DNA of 43,031 nt from an uncultured Lachnospiraceae bacterium (GCA_900548905.1 URMK01000061.1:1-43031), one strand, 5' to 3'. Positions 18,012 through 26,496 are shown, counted from the first letter of the stretch. Made by a program: numbers and translations. Notes: generated by a model not told the origin, from the letters alone.

Positions 18012-18947
18012 TTGTGCGAACAAATTGAAAGGCATCCGCTGCTGTTTGAGAATTACCAAATACCGGAACTGCCTTATATTCCCGAATACGCACCAGTGGC
18101 GAGAAAAAAAGAGCCTTATACGGATGACTTTGGGTGTGTATGGAAGACCACGGAGGATGGAATTACCGGGACAGTAACAGAACATCCATTGATGGATTGG
18201 AATAATTTTCAGACCTATCATGCACCAAATCCCGATTTTTGTACCGGAATCGGGCCGGTGGATTGGGGAGAGATGAAAAAAAGCATCCATGATACCCCGG
18301 ATATTCTGCATATGGGAGGTCTGCGGCACGGGCACACCTTTTTACAGCTATGTGACTTAAGAGGATATGAAAACTTAATATTTGATATGATGGATGAAGA
18401 ACCTCTGTTATGGGAATTGATTGCTATGGTGGAAACTTTTAACTTGGGTATCGTGAGGCATTTTTTGGAATGTGGTGTGGATATTATGACTTATCCCGAA
18501 GATTTGGGTATGCAAATCGGCCCTATGCTTTCTCCGGAGAACTTCAGAACGTATATTAAGCCGTCATACCGCCGTCTCATTGCACCGGCAAAGCAAAAAG
18601 GAATTCCTGTTCATATGCATTCAGATGGAGATATCCGTACTTTGGCGGCGGATATTATTGAAAACGGCGTAGAAATTATCAACCTTCAGGATTTGGTAAA
18701 CGGTATCGACTGGATTCGGGACAGACTGGCGGGAAAGGTTTGTATAGACCTGGATATCGACCGGCAAAAAATAACCCGTTTCGGTACTTCCAAAGAAATT
18801 GATGCTCTTATTCAGGAAGAGGTTAGGAAACTGAGTACACGGCAGGGAGGTTTGACTATGGTTTACGGGCTTTATCCCGGAGTACCATGTGATAATATCA
18901 TTGCGTTGATGGATTCCATGGAACGGTATATGGGGTATTATGATTGA
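18012..18947 (+). CDS. URO-D/MtaA family protein, probably 5'-truncated
   Basis: At least 311 residues of the uroporphyrinogen decarboxylase fold family, here of the type resembling corrinoid methyltransferases rather than HemE (IPVHMHSDGDIRTLAADIIENGVEIINLQDLV). The only start seen is TTG at 18012 with a weak AGGA. Homology-like coding continues upstream in frame to 17973 (CWQNYPQDFLCEQ) without ATG or GTG, ending at a stop directly after the permease gene. From memory of this family, about 20-25 N-terminal residues normally precede the CW.NYP motif, so the gene seems to have lost its 5' end and is likely impaired. Its sequence is more AT-rich than its neighbours, suggesting a different history. 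Confidence 0.7.
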   Translation: MCEQIERHPLLFENYQIPELPYIPEYAPVARKKEPYTDDFGCVWKTTEDGITGTVTEHPLMDWNNFQTYHAPNPDFCTGIGPVDWGEMKKSIHDTPDILHMGGLRHGHTFLQLCDLRGYENLIFDMMDEEPLLWELIAMVETFNLGIVRHFLECGVDIMTYPEDLGMQIGPMLSPENFRTYIKPSYRRLIAPAKQKGIPVHMHSDGDIRTLAADIIENGVEIINLQDLVNGIDWIRDRLAGKVCIDLDIDRQKITRFGTSKEIDALIQEEVRKLSTRQGGLTMVYGLYPGVPCDNIIALMDSMERYMGYYD

Positions 18948-19036
18948 TGGATCGATAAATAGACCGGTAAAACAGGACGGATTATTATTTTCTCTCACAT
19001 AAAAAGTTTTCCATTACGCGTCGACTGCCTTTATAG

Positions 19037-19065
19037 TTGCCCTTCGTATATTTCCTTGCTATAGT
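19037..19065 (+). promoter_or_regulatory. Promoter of rsmH
   Basis: TTGCCC at 19037-19042, a 17-nt spacer and TATAGT at 19060-19065. An AAAGGAGG follows at 19068-19075 before a GTG-started frame that runs into rsmH out of frame; it may only be part of the leader. Confidence 0.6.
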
Positions 19066-19128
19066 AGAAAGGAGGTAAGTGAGAAGATACGGAACCATTA
19101 TAAAAGAAGAATGCAGAGGAGGCAGTAC

Positions 19129-20184
19129 ATGGAAAACCAGGAAAAGAAGCATAAGCGGCGCGTCCGTTATTCGGGCGCTTATCCGAAAAGCTATAAAGAA
19201 AAATATAAAGAGCTTAATCCCGAAAAATATGCGGACACGGTATCCCGGGTCATCCAAAAGGGGAGCACCCCTGCGGGGATGCATATATCCATCTGTGTCA
19301 ATGAGATTCTGGAATTCCTGGAGATTAAGCCTGGACAGACCGGTCTGGATGCCACGCTGGGCTATGGCGGGCATACGCAGGAAATGCTGAAGTGCCTTAA
19401 TTCCCGGGGGCATCTGTACGCTCTGGATGTGGATCCGATAGAGTCCGCCAAAACAAAGGAACGGTTGGAGAAGCTGGGGTTCGGCGAGGAGATTCTTTCC
19501 GTCCGGCTGCAGAATTTTGCCGATATTGACCGGGTGTCCGCGGAAGCCGGACTGTTTGATTTTGTACTGGCGGATCTGGGCGTTTCTTCCATGCAGATCG
19601 ATAACCCCGACCGGGGGTTTTCTTATAAGACGGACGGCCCTCTGGATTTGCGCATGAACCCGGAAAAAGGGATCAGCGCGGCGGAGAGGCTTATGGATAT
19701 TACCCAGGAGGAACTGCAGGGTATGCTGCTTGAGAACGCTGACGAACCTTATGCGGAAGAGATTTCCCGGGAAGTGGTTTCCAGGCGGCGGAAGGGAAAA
19801 CCCATCGCCGCCACAGGGGATCTGCGTCAGGTGGTGGAGGATGCGCTTTCACAGCTTCCGGTTTCAGAACGGAAAGAAGCGGTGAAAAAATCCTGCCAAA
19901 GAACCTTCCAAGCTTTGCGGATCGATGTAAACAATGAATTTGAGGCCTTGTATTCCTTTATGGAAAAGCTGCCGGGCGTGCTGGCACCAAACGGCCGTGT
20001 GGCGGTTCTCACCTTCCATTCCGGGGAAGACCGCATCGTAAAGAAGTTCTTTAAACAGTACTATAAGGAAGGGCTCTACAGGGAAATATCCAAGGATGTC
20101 ATCCGCCCTTCCCAGGAGGAATGCAGCAGAAACAGCCGCGCCCGGTCTACGAAAATGAGATGGGCCGTCCGCTCGGAGGCATGA
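19129..20184 (+). CDS. rsmH: RsmH-family 16S rRNA m4C1402 methyltransferase, N-terminally extended form
   Basis: A 351-residue SAM-dependent methyltransferase of the RsmH/MraW family, which N4-methylates cytosine 1402 of 16S rRNA in the ribosomal P site. Family stretches are clear: LDATLGYGGHTQEML (SAM site), ADLGVSSMQIDNPDRGFSYKTDGPLDLRMN, FQALRIDVNNEFEAL and VAVLTFHSGEDRIVK. It begins with a ~50-residue basic extension before TPAGMHISICVNEILEFL that canonical division-cluster RsmH lacks, and it is not next to ftsL/ftsI. It may therefore be a second paralogue in this genome. The start at 19129 follows GAGGAGGC. Confidence 0.88.
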   Translation: MENQEKKHKRRVRYSGAYPKSYKEKYKELNPEKYADTVSRVIQKGSTPAGMHISICVNEILEFLEIKPGQTGLDATLGYGGHTQEMLKCLNSRGHLYALDVDPIESAKTKERLEKLGFGEEILSVRLQNFADIDRVSAEAGLFDFVLADLGVSSMQIDNPDRGFSYKTDGPLDLRMNPEKGISAAERLMDITQEELQGMLLENADEPYAEEISREVVSRRRKGKPIAATGDLRQVVEDALSQLPVSERKEAVKKSCQRTFQALRIDVNNEFEALYSFMEKLPGVLAPNGRVAVLTFHSGEDRIVKKFFKQYYKEGLYREISKDVIRPSQEECSRNSRARSTKMRWAVRSEA

Positions 20185-20188
20185 GAAT

Positions 20189-21940
20189 TCATGGAGAATC
20201 CCTGAGGCCGGCCGGGAGCTGGATGGATACGATCCGGTCTGCCATTTCTTCCGCCGCCTTGCTGCCGGTGACGATAATGGCAGCCGCCTTGTCCTGAAGT
20301 ACCCGTTCCTTCAGGTTTGCCATAAGCTTTTTTTCCGTTTCAAGATCCAGGGCGCTTGTGGCATCGTCCAGCAGGTACAGGCCGGCGTGAACCAGAAACA
20401 TGCGGGATAACAGGAGCCGCTGCTTTTGTCCCCCGGAAAGCATCACACCGTTTTCTCCTATCAGCGTATGCAGGCCGTCAGGCATATGCATGATTTCCTC
20501 TGCAATACAGCCTTTTTCCAGAGCCTCCAGGCAGGCCTCATCGGTGTAATCCCGTCCCATGGTCAGATTTTCCCGGATGGTGGCATTTTGCAGATGGGAG
20601 TTCTGCAGGCAGCATACCGCGTGGGGCGGGCGGAACAAGGAAAAGGGATCCTTTTGTTCTTCTGCGTTCCAGCGTATTTCCCCCAAAGTGCGGGGGACGA
20701 TGCCCAGTAGGGCGTTAAGTACGGTTGATTTCCCGGAAGCAACAGGGCCGGACAGGACTAGGATTTCCCCGGAATGCAGGGTAAACCCCACATCCCGGAC
20801 GCCTCTGCCGTCTTCATAAATACAGGAAAGATTTTTTACCTCCAGCTGCCGGAAGGGCTCCTTTAGGTTGCCGGAAAAAGCAGGAGGTAAATCCGTTTCG
20901 GGCAAAGAAACACGGGAGGTATCTTTCATGCCTGCCCGGATCAGGTTTCCGTCCCTGCCCAGATAGTCAATGTTCTCTTCTCCGGCGGTTTCGGCAATCC
21001 GGTGCCAGGAAACCTCCGCCTTCTTTGTTTCCGTGTACAGTTCGATTATGCGGAGAATGCAGTCATTCAGGGTATCCAGATAACAGATAAATATGGAGAA
21101 GTCACCCAAAGGAAATCTGCCCGAACGCATAAGGCCGGCAACCCCTGCCATCATGGCGGCGACACAGATAACGGAGGCGATATCCACAGCGGAATTCACT
21201 GTGGCCTGGAACAGGTTATCTTTTACCAGGGCTTCGGTTCGCTGCTCCAGGACGGAATCGTATCGTTTCAAAACGGATTTTCTGCCTCCCATCGTTTTGA
21301 TGGTGAGTACCGCGGTTACAATATCGGCAAGCGTATCGGAAACATAATCGTGCATCGCCCGGTTCCGTCTGCGGCTTTCCCCGATCCGGCCGGATAATTT
21401 ACGGATAAGGAACAGACACAGGGATAAGGGGAGGAAAATAAACAGGGTTATTTTCCAGTTGACAAGAAGAAGGGAACCGATGGCTACCAGGGTGTATACC
21501 ATATAGCCGGTTACCTCCGTTATGAGTTCTGCAGGAAATACAGCGGCGGGAACATCATCATCCAGCCGTTCAAAGGTTTTTCCCGCATTGGCGGCCCTGT
21601 CTTTCATACGGCTGCTTTGCAAAAGGCTCCTGAAAAACTGGAGACGGAGGCTGTCCTGGTAATAGTAGCTTCGCAGGACGTCCACATAGGCTGACGCTTT
21701 AATGCACAGGCAGCGGAATGCGCAGTTAAGGGCCATAATCACAAAGCAGGGCCAAATTCTGTGCAGGATTCCCTGACCGCGTATGCTTTCCTGCAGGCTG
21801 TTCAGAATCCAGCGTAAGCAGCTAATGTTTACGGATGCATAGCAAAAAATGGCGATATTGAGAAGGATGCTGAACAGGGTGAGCCAGGGCTTTATTTTTA
21901 GAGTCTTAAAATAAAAGGATCCATAGCGTTTCTTTTTCAT
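20189..21940 (-). CDS. ABC exporter half-transporter with degenerate ATP site
   Basis: A 583-residue membrane-ATPase fusion, second gene of a minus-strand pair. Six membrane segments are followed by an ATPase domain with Walker A GPVASGKS near 398 and an intact LSGGQ near 500. The Walker B reads LYLLDDATSALD, with Asp replacing the catalytic Glu, and the H-loop region IVTGSKAAEEMADRI lacks its histidine. These substitutions mark the non-hydrolysing half of a heterodimeric exporter. The partner upstream is degenerate in the complementary motif. ATG at 21940 is chosen over an earlier non-ATG start at 21985. The gene is convergent with rsmH, only 4 nt away. Confidence 0.88.
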   Translation of the reverse strand: MKKKRYGSFYFKTLKIKPWLTLFSILLNIAIFCYASVNISCLRWILNSLQESIRGQGILHRIWPCFVIMALNCAFRCLCIKASAYVDVLRSYYYQDSLRLQFFRSLLQSSRMKDRAANAGKTFERLDDDVPAAVFPAELITEVTGYMVYTLVAIGSLLLVNWKITLFIFLPLSLCLFLIRKLSGRIGESRRRNRAMHDYVSDTLADIVTAVLTIKTMGGRKSVLKRYDSVLEQRTEALVKDNLFQATVNSAVDIASVICVAAMMAGVAGLMRSGRFPLGDFSIFICYLDTLNDCILRIIELYTETKKAEVSWHRIAETAGEENIDYLGRDGNLIRAGMKDTSRVSLPETDLPPAFSGNLKEPFRQLEVKNLSCIYEDGRGVRDVGFTLHSGEILVLSGPVASGKSTVLNALLGIVPRTLGEIRWNAEEQKDPFSLFRPPHAVCCLQNSHLQNATIRENLTMGRDYTDEACLEALEKGCIAEEIMHMPDGLHTLIGENGVMLSGGQKQRLLLSRMFLVHAGLYLLDDATSALDLETEKKLMANLKERVLQDKAAAIIVTGSKAAEEMADRIVSIQLPAGLRDSP

Positions 21941-22035
21941 GGGGAGAATCTTCCTTTCCCGTACCTTCCCTTTCCGACAGGGCAAGGGAATACAGATTAT
22001 GAAACCGGATTTTACCGGTGCCGGATATCCTCTGG

Positions 22036-23667
22036 TCAGAAGCCGGAATGGTGCTGCCGGGACGGGATCACTACAGTTTTGTTTACGACAGACAGTGCCT
22101 GTGCATGGTGGGCAATCAGGATAACAGTCCGATCTGCAGTCAGATGCTTTACGGCATCCATCAGCTCTTTTTCTTTTTTCCTGTCCAGATTGGCCGTGAT
22201 TTCGTCCAGGATGATTACCTGGGGATCACGCAGGAACAGCCGGATCATGCTTATGAACTGTCCTTCCCCCGAGGAAATGCTGCCTTCGGCAAAGGAAAGA
22301 GGGGTATCCAGGCCTTTCTCAAAACCTTCCAGCCAGTCCTTCAGGCCCAGGGCGTTTACCGCTTTATAAATAACCTCATCCCTGATTTCCTGATCAAACA
22401 GGGTGATGTTATCACGGAGCGTACCATGTAACAGCTGGGTTTTCTGGGGACAGTACAGGATTTTTTCCCTCAACTCCTCCAGACGGTAGCGTTCAGATTC
22501 CAGGCCATTGATATAGATGCTGCCGGGCGGGCATTGGTAAAGCCCTGCCAGGAGTTTGACCAGCGTGGATTTTCCGGATCCGGTTTCACCTGTAATACCC
22601 AGGCAGTCCCCTTTTTTTAGGGAAAAGCTGATTCCATGTAGAATTTCAGGGCCTCCCTCATAATGAAAATGCAGATCCTTCACCTCCAGAGTCCGGAACT
22701 CCGTCAGGGACGCGGTCTGTCCCGCCCTGTCCGTTTCCACCGGCTGCTTTAAAAAGGCTTCCGCCCTCTTTTTCCGTGCGGCCGCATTCTGCAGCCCGCC
22801 CAGATGGTTCCGGAAGGATTGGAGAGGCGCATAGATCAAATCCACATAGTTGTAAAACAGATAGGCCGTTCCCAGGGTGATTACCCCCTGATCCCACAGG
22901 ACGGAGGCGATGAGCAGGGTACCGGATATGCTGATTACTTCCAGTACGGTGGAGGCTCTCCAAAGCCTGCCGTACATCTGGCCGGCGGGGAGGGATTCCC
23001 GGAATTTTGCGTGCATTGTTTTTTTCAGGGAAAGCAGGGTATACCTGTCTGCGCCTGCCAGATGGATTTCCACGAGATTATCCAGTTTATCCTTCAGAAA
23101 GCCGTTAAAGACAGCCGCTGCCTGGGTGCTTTTCAGATAACATTTCGTGCCGAAATCCGATATGACTTTGTAAACCCGGATACTCACCAGGCATACGGCG
23201 AGCATCAGAAGGGCAAGCGGCCGGTTATTCATACCTACCGTAAGAAGGACGCCGGTGAGCAGAAGGGCGCTGGTTCCTATGCGGAGAAACAAAATCTGAT
23301 AATAGTCATAAACGCCTTCCACATCCTCGTCCAGACGGGTCATGATTTCACCGCTGCTGAAGGTTTCATGGGAGGTCATGGGTAAATGAATAAAATGTTC
23401 CAGCATTTGGTGCCTTATCCGGTTTGTGATTTTCCCGCCAAGCCTGGAGGAAAGATAGACTTCGCAGATCCCTGTCCCTTTTTGTGCAAGGACCGTTGCC
23501 AGATATCCGGCTATCATGAGAGCGATTGCCGTAACAGGGGCTTTGTATTCCGCTTTGTCGATAAAGGAGCTCAGAAACCGGGGAGCCAGGATTTGGAGGC
23601 ATGTACCGGCCAGTATTACGGTGATCAAAAGAAGCACCGTCCGTTTGTTCTGTTTTATAATATCCAT
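22036..23667 (-). CDS. ABC exporter half-transporter, hydrolytic partner
   Basis: A 543-residue half-transporter, first gene of the pair. Membrane segments occupy roughly residues 10-290. The ATPase domain has Walker A GETGSGKS near 360, Walker B VIILDEITANLD with catalytic Glu near 488, and an H-loop histidine in LIAHHAQ. Its signature motif is altered to SSGEGQ instead of LSGGQ. In heterodimers the degenerate composite site combines Walker A/B/H-loop of one subunit with the signature of the other, so this signature and the partner's Walker B belong to the same dead site. The intergenic gap to the partner is 95 nt. The substrate is unknown. Confidence 0.88.
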   Translation of the reverse strand: MDIIKQNKRTVLLLITVILAGTCLQILAPRFLSSFIDKAEYKAPVTAIALMIAGYLATVLAQKGTGICEVYLSSRLGGKITNRIRHQMLEHFIHLPMTSHETFSSGEIMTRLDEDVEGVYDYYQILFLRIGTSALLLTGVLLTVGMNNRPLALLMLAVCLVSIRVYKVISDFGTKCYLKSTQAAAVFNGFLKDKLDNLVEIHLAGADRYTLLSLKKTMHAKFRESLPAGQMYGRLWRASTVLEVISISGTLLIASVLWDQGVITLGTAYLFYNYVDLIYAPLQSFRNHLGGLQNAAARKKRAEAFLKQPVETDRAGQTASLTEFRTLEVKDLHFHYEGGPEILHGISFSLKKGDCLGITGETGSGKSTLVKLLAGLYQCPPGSIYINGLESERYRLEELREKILYCPQKTQLLHGTLRDNITLFDQEIRDEVIYKAVNALGLKDWLEGFEKGLDTPLSFAEGSISSGEGQFISMIRLFLRDPQVIILDEITANLDRKKEKELMDAVKHLTADRTVILIAHHAQALSVVNKTVVIPSRQHHSGF

Positions 23668-23697
23668 TGTTTTTCCTGTGGCTGCTGCGGTTGAGAG

Positions 23698-23724
23698 GTA
23701 ACGGTGAAGGTAAGGAACCGTTAC
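23698..23724 (+). repeat. 27-nt leader hairpin repeat, copy 2
   Basis: Stem GTAACGGT, loop GAAGGTAAGGA, stem ACCGTTAC. Relative to copy 1 both stem positions changed together (T to G and A to C), keeping the pairing. It lies in the leader of the minus-strand exporter, 31 nt before its start codon and in opposite orientation to that gene. Confidence 0.7.
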
Positions 23725-23783
23725 GTTGCGGGTATGAGGGGGACGCGTTACGGGCAGGTTTACGGGAATCCCCTTGCAGACAT

Positions 23784-23813
23784 ATCATAAAATACCGGAA
23801 GGAGAAGGGGCAA
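23784..23813 (-). promoter_or_regulatory. Promoter of the minus-strand ABC exporter
   Basis: On the minus strand TTGCCC (23808-23813), an 18-nt spacer and TATGAT (23784-23789). Transcription would start near 23776, giving a ~110-nt leader that contains hairpin copy 2. Confidence 0.5.
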
Positions 23814-23895
23814 GGGAGAGAATAGTTATAATTTTTTTCTACCTAAATAACCCGGGAGAGACGCCGTCTCAACGGTTACTAAAAAAATAATAAAA

Positions 23896-23949
23896 ATAGT
23901 AATTATTTCTATTATTGTTATTGACAAGCAAAAAAAGATGGGATATACT
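23896..23949 (+). promoter_or_regulatory. Hydrogenase promoter with Fur/PerR-like palindrome
   Basis: TTGACA at 23921-23926, a 17-nt spacer and TATACT at 23944-23949. Just upstream, 23896-23912 reads ATAG-T-AAT-T-ATT-T-CTAT, an AT-rich imperfect palindrome resembling Fur/PerR-family boxes. The promoter call is strong; the operator identity is a guess. Confidence 0.65.
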
Positions 23950-23971
23950 GGAACCATCATAGAAAATGACC

Positions 23972-24011
23972 TGCGGATCACCGGCCGGCGGGTAATACCG
24001 GCCGGACCGCA
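23972..24011 (+). other. GC-rich hairpin in the hydrogenase leader
   Basis: TGCGG...CCGGCCGG pairs with CCGGCCGG...CCGCA around a short loop, within the 5' untranslated region and about 50 nt before the start codon. There is no U-run, so it is not a terminator; it may stabilise the message. Confidence 0.55.
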
Positions 24012-24060
24012 AGGCAAAGGGACAGTCGCGGCAGTTCTCTTATAAAAGAAAGGACACAGG

Positions 24061-25440
24061 ATGAGCAAGCATAATTTTACGGACATCAGGGTTCCCATAG
24101 AACCGGATAACCCGTCCATATGCAGGGATGAAGCCAAATGTATCAAATGCGGCCAATGCAAAAAGGTATGTACGGAAAGCATCGGGGTAGCGGGACGTTA
24201 TGACCTGAGCCTGACGGGAGACAACGCTATCTGTATCCATTGCGGGCAGTGTGCCAATGTCTGTCCGGCAGGAAGTATTACGGAACGGTATGAATATAAA
24301 AGCGTCAGGAAAGCAGCGGCAGACCCGGAACGCATTGTTATTTTCAGCACCTCCCCTTCCGTCCGTGCGGCGCTGGGTGAGGAATTCGGCATGGCGGACG
24401 GAAGCTTTGTCCAGGGGAAAATGGTGGCGCTGCTGCGGAAGCTGGGAGCGGATTATGTTCTGGATACCAATTTTGCAGCGGATATGACGATTATGGAGGA
24501 GGCCGGTGAACTGGTGGAACGGCTGACCAAAGGGACTGCGCCCCTTCCCCAGTTTACCAGCTGCTGTCCTGCCTGGGTGAAATACGTGGAAACTTACTAT
24601 CCTGATATGAGGGATAATATATCTTCCGCAAAAAGCCCTATCGGCATGCAGGGTCCCACAATAAAGACATATTTCGCTAAGAAAATGGGCATTGATCCCA
24701 GACGGATTGTAAATGTGGCGCTTACCCCCTGTACAGCCAAAAAGTTCGAAATCCGCCGGGAGGAAATGAATGCTGCGGGGCGTTATCTGGGAATCGAAGG
24801 AATGCGGGATATGGACTACTGCATTACGACCAGAGAACTGGCCGCATGGGCGAGAGAAGAGGAAATCGACTTCACAGGGCTTGCGGATGAGGATTATGAC
24901 GACTTTATGGGAGAAGGATCCGGCGCAGGTGTGATTTTCGGGAATACCGGAGGGGTTATGGAAGCCGCAGTCCGGACCGCTTACCATATGGTAACCGGGG
25001 AAGAAGCCCCGCCGCTGCTGTATGAGCTGCAGTCCGTCAGAGGGCTTGACGGCGTAAAGGAAGCCTTCGTCTATATCAATGATGATGTGATCCTAAAGCT
25101 GGCGGTCGTATATGGAACCGCCAATGCGGGACGCCTTCTGGAGAAAATAAAAAACGGGGAAAAGCAGTATCATTTCGTGGAAGTGATGACCTGCCCCGGA
25201 GGCTGTATCGGAGGCGGCGGGCAGCCAAAGGATACGCAGTGGAAGGGGGAGACCCTGATTAAAGCCCGTATCCAAAGCCTGTACGAAAGAGACAGGCAGA
25301 TGAAAATACGCTGCAGCCATCAGAATGAAGAGCTTATCCGGCTGTATGAGGAGTTCTACGGAAAGCCTCTGAGCAGCCTTGCAGAACAGATGCTTCATAC
25401 TTTTTATGTGGACAGAAGCGCTGATTTGGGAGTAAAATAA
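24061..25440 (+). CDS. Monomeric [FeFe] hydrogenase (short, two-cluster type)
   Basis: A 459-residue iron-only hydrogenase that makes or oxidises H2. Two [4Fe-4S] motifs CxxCxxCxxxC begin near residues 27 and 58. The H-cluster domain has L1 TSCCPAW (166-172), L2 TPCTAKKFE (Cys ~224) and L3 TCPGGCIGGGGQP (Cys ~378 and ~382), so all four H-cluster cysteines are present. Ala in TSCCPAW, where the well-studied enzymes have Gly, suggests the group B lineage; that subgroup is less characterised. A ~100-residue C-terminal region extends past L3. It has no N-terminal 2Fe-2S domain or diaphorase partner, so ferredoxin is the probable partner. Maturation genes hydEFG are not in the window. Rubrerythrin follows 55 nt downstream. 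Confidence 0.95.
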   Translation: MSKHNFTDIRVPIEPDNPSICRDEAKCIKCGQCKKVCTESIGVAGRYDLSLTGDNAICIHCGQCANVCPAGSITERYEYKSVRKAAADPERIVIFSTSPSVRAALGEEFGMADGSFVQGKMVALLRKLGADYVLDTNFAADMTIMEEAGELVERLTKGTAPLPQFTSCCPAWVKYVETYYPDMRDNISSAKSPIGMQGPTIKTYFAKKMGIDPRRIVNVALTPCTAKKFEIRREEMNAAGRYLGIEGMRDMDYCITTRELAAWAREEEIDFTGLADEDYDDFMGEGSGAGVIFGNTGGVMEAAVRTAYHMVTGEEAPPLLYELQSVRGLDGVKEAFVYINDDVILKLAVVYGTANAGRLLEKIKNGEKQYHFVEVMTCPGGCIGGGGQPKDTQWKGETLIKARIQSLYERDRQMKIRCSHQNEELIRLYEEFYGKPLSSLAEQMLHTFYVDRSADLGVK

Positions 25441-25495
25441 GAACAGTTAATCGTTACAGAACACAAATTTTTTCAAAAGAAAAGGAGAATATGTT

Positions 25496-26035
25496 ATGGC
25501 AGAATTAAAAGGATCCAAAACAGAAAAGAACCTGGAAACCGCATTTGCAGGGGAATCAATGGCAAGAAACAAATATACATACTTTGCTTCCAAGGCCAGA
25601 AAAGACGGCTATGTGCAGATTGCCAATATTTTTGAAGAAACAGCCAACAATGAAAAAGAGCATGCAAAAATGTGGTTTAAGCTGATTAACGGCGGAATCG
25701 GCACAACGGCAGAATGTCTGGAAGCAGCGGCAGACGGCGAGAATTATGAATGGACAGACATGTATGCAACCTTTGCAAAGGAAGCGAAGGAAGAAGGATT
25801 TGACGAAATCGCAAGATTATTTGAAGGCGTAGCCAAGATTGAAAAAGAACATGAGGAAAGATACAGGAAGCTTCTTGCCAATGTAAACGGCGACCTGGTA
25901 TTTTCCAAGGACGGCGACGTGGTATGGCAGTGCTCCAACTGCGGACATATCTGCGTAGGCAGGAAAGCCCCGGAGGTTTGCCCGGTCTGTGCACATCCTC
26001 AGGCATATTTCCAGGTAAAGGCTGAAAATTACTAA
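25496..26035 (+). CDS. rbr: Rubrerythrin
   Basis: A 179-residue peroxide-scavenging non-haem iron protein that reduces H2O2 to water in anaerobes. The N-terminal four-helix domain carries the diiron ligands (FAGESMARNKYTYFA, EETANNEKEHAKMW, FEGVAKIEKEHEERY). The C-terminal rubredoxin-like domain has CSNCGHIC and CPVCAHPQ for one Fe. AAAAGGAG precedes the start. It lies 55 nt after the hydrogenase gene with no obvious promoter between, so both may be co-transcribed from the 23921 promoter. A bidirectional terminator follows. Confidence 0.97.
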   Translation: MAELKGSKTEKNLETAFAGESMARNKYTYFASKARKDGYVQIANIFEETANNEKEHAKMWFKLINGGIGTTAECLEAAADGENYEWTDMYATFAKEAKEEGFDEIARLFEGVAKIEKEHEERYRKLLANVNGDLVFSKDGDVVWQCSNCGHICVGRKAPEVCPVCAHPQAYFQVKAENY

Positions 26036-26047
26036 GGATACTTCCCT

Positions 26048-26087
26048 GTCCGGTTTACCGGGCGGCACCATGTATAAAAGCGGCTGA
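26048..26087 (+). repeat. 40-nt post-stop element, copy B
   Basis: Begins 12 nt after the rubrerythrin stop. It contains CCGGTTTACCGGGC then CACCATGTATAAAAGCGGC, 80% identical to copy A at 16041-16080. In this copy AAAAGCGG can also pair with CCGCTTTT on the far side of the terminator at 26094-26140. Confidence 0.6.
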
Positions 26088-26093
26088 AAAATG

Positions 26094-26140
26094 AAAAATG
26101 TCCGTAAATACCGGATAACCGGTATCTGCGGACATTTTTT
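26094..26140. terminator. Bidirectional terminator between rbr and azlD
   Basis: AAAAATGTCCG pairs with CGGACATTTTT and an inner TACCGG pairs with CCGGTA. A-run and T-run flank it, so it can serve both converging transcripts. Confidence 0.9.
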
Positions 26141-26169
26141 ACCGCTTTTACCTGCGTGGGGGCGGCCCT

Positions 26170-26496
26170 CTAGAAGATCATTTGCACAAGAAACATATAC
26201 AGCACGGTACCTCCGCCGATACTCAGAAGCATATTGTGCTTCCACTTATGTACACAGAGAACAAAAGCCGCTGCCAGCAGCTCCGGTATCCCGTGGGAGC
26301 CTTCTGTGACGGAGACGGACTTAAAACAATAGATCACCAGCATGGCAATGGCTGCAAATGGAAGGACAGTGCCAAGATAGGCGACGATTTCCGGTGTTTT
26401 TTTCCCTGCCGGAAAGAAAAGGAAGGGAAGAGCACGGGTGAGTATGGTGATGAAGGCGATAGTTAAAAGTGTGATAAGGATTTGTATGCTTGTCAT
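26170..26496 (-). CDS. azlD: AzlD-family branched-chain amino acid exporter subunit
   Basis: A 108-residue membrane protein with about four hydrophobic segments and the AzlD stretch TRALPFLFFPAGKKTPEIVAYLGTVLPFAAIAMLVIY. It is the small partner of AzlC; the pair exports branched-chain amino acids and analogues. The ATG at 26496 overlaps the azlC stop as ATGA, a hallmark of coupling; an upstream ATG at 26517 lies inside azlC and is less likely. Confidence 0.9.
   Translation of the reverse strand: MTSIQILITLLTIAFITILTRALPFLFFPAGKKTPEIVAYLGTVLPFAAIAMLVIYCFKSVSVTEGSHGIPELLAAAFVLCVHKWKHNMLLSIGGGTVLYMFLVQMIF

Noticed and set aside
19079..19390. GTG-started frame with a strong AAAGGAGG overlapping rsmH
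   Set aside because: Most of it is the alternate frame of rsmH, and the product is Arg-rich without family likeness. At most a leader peptide.
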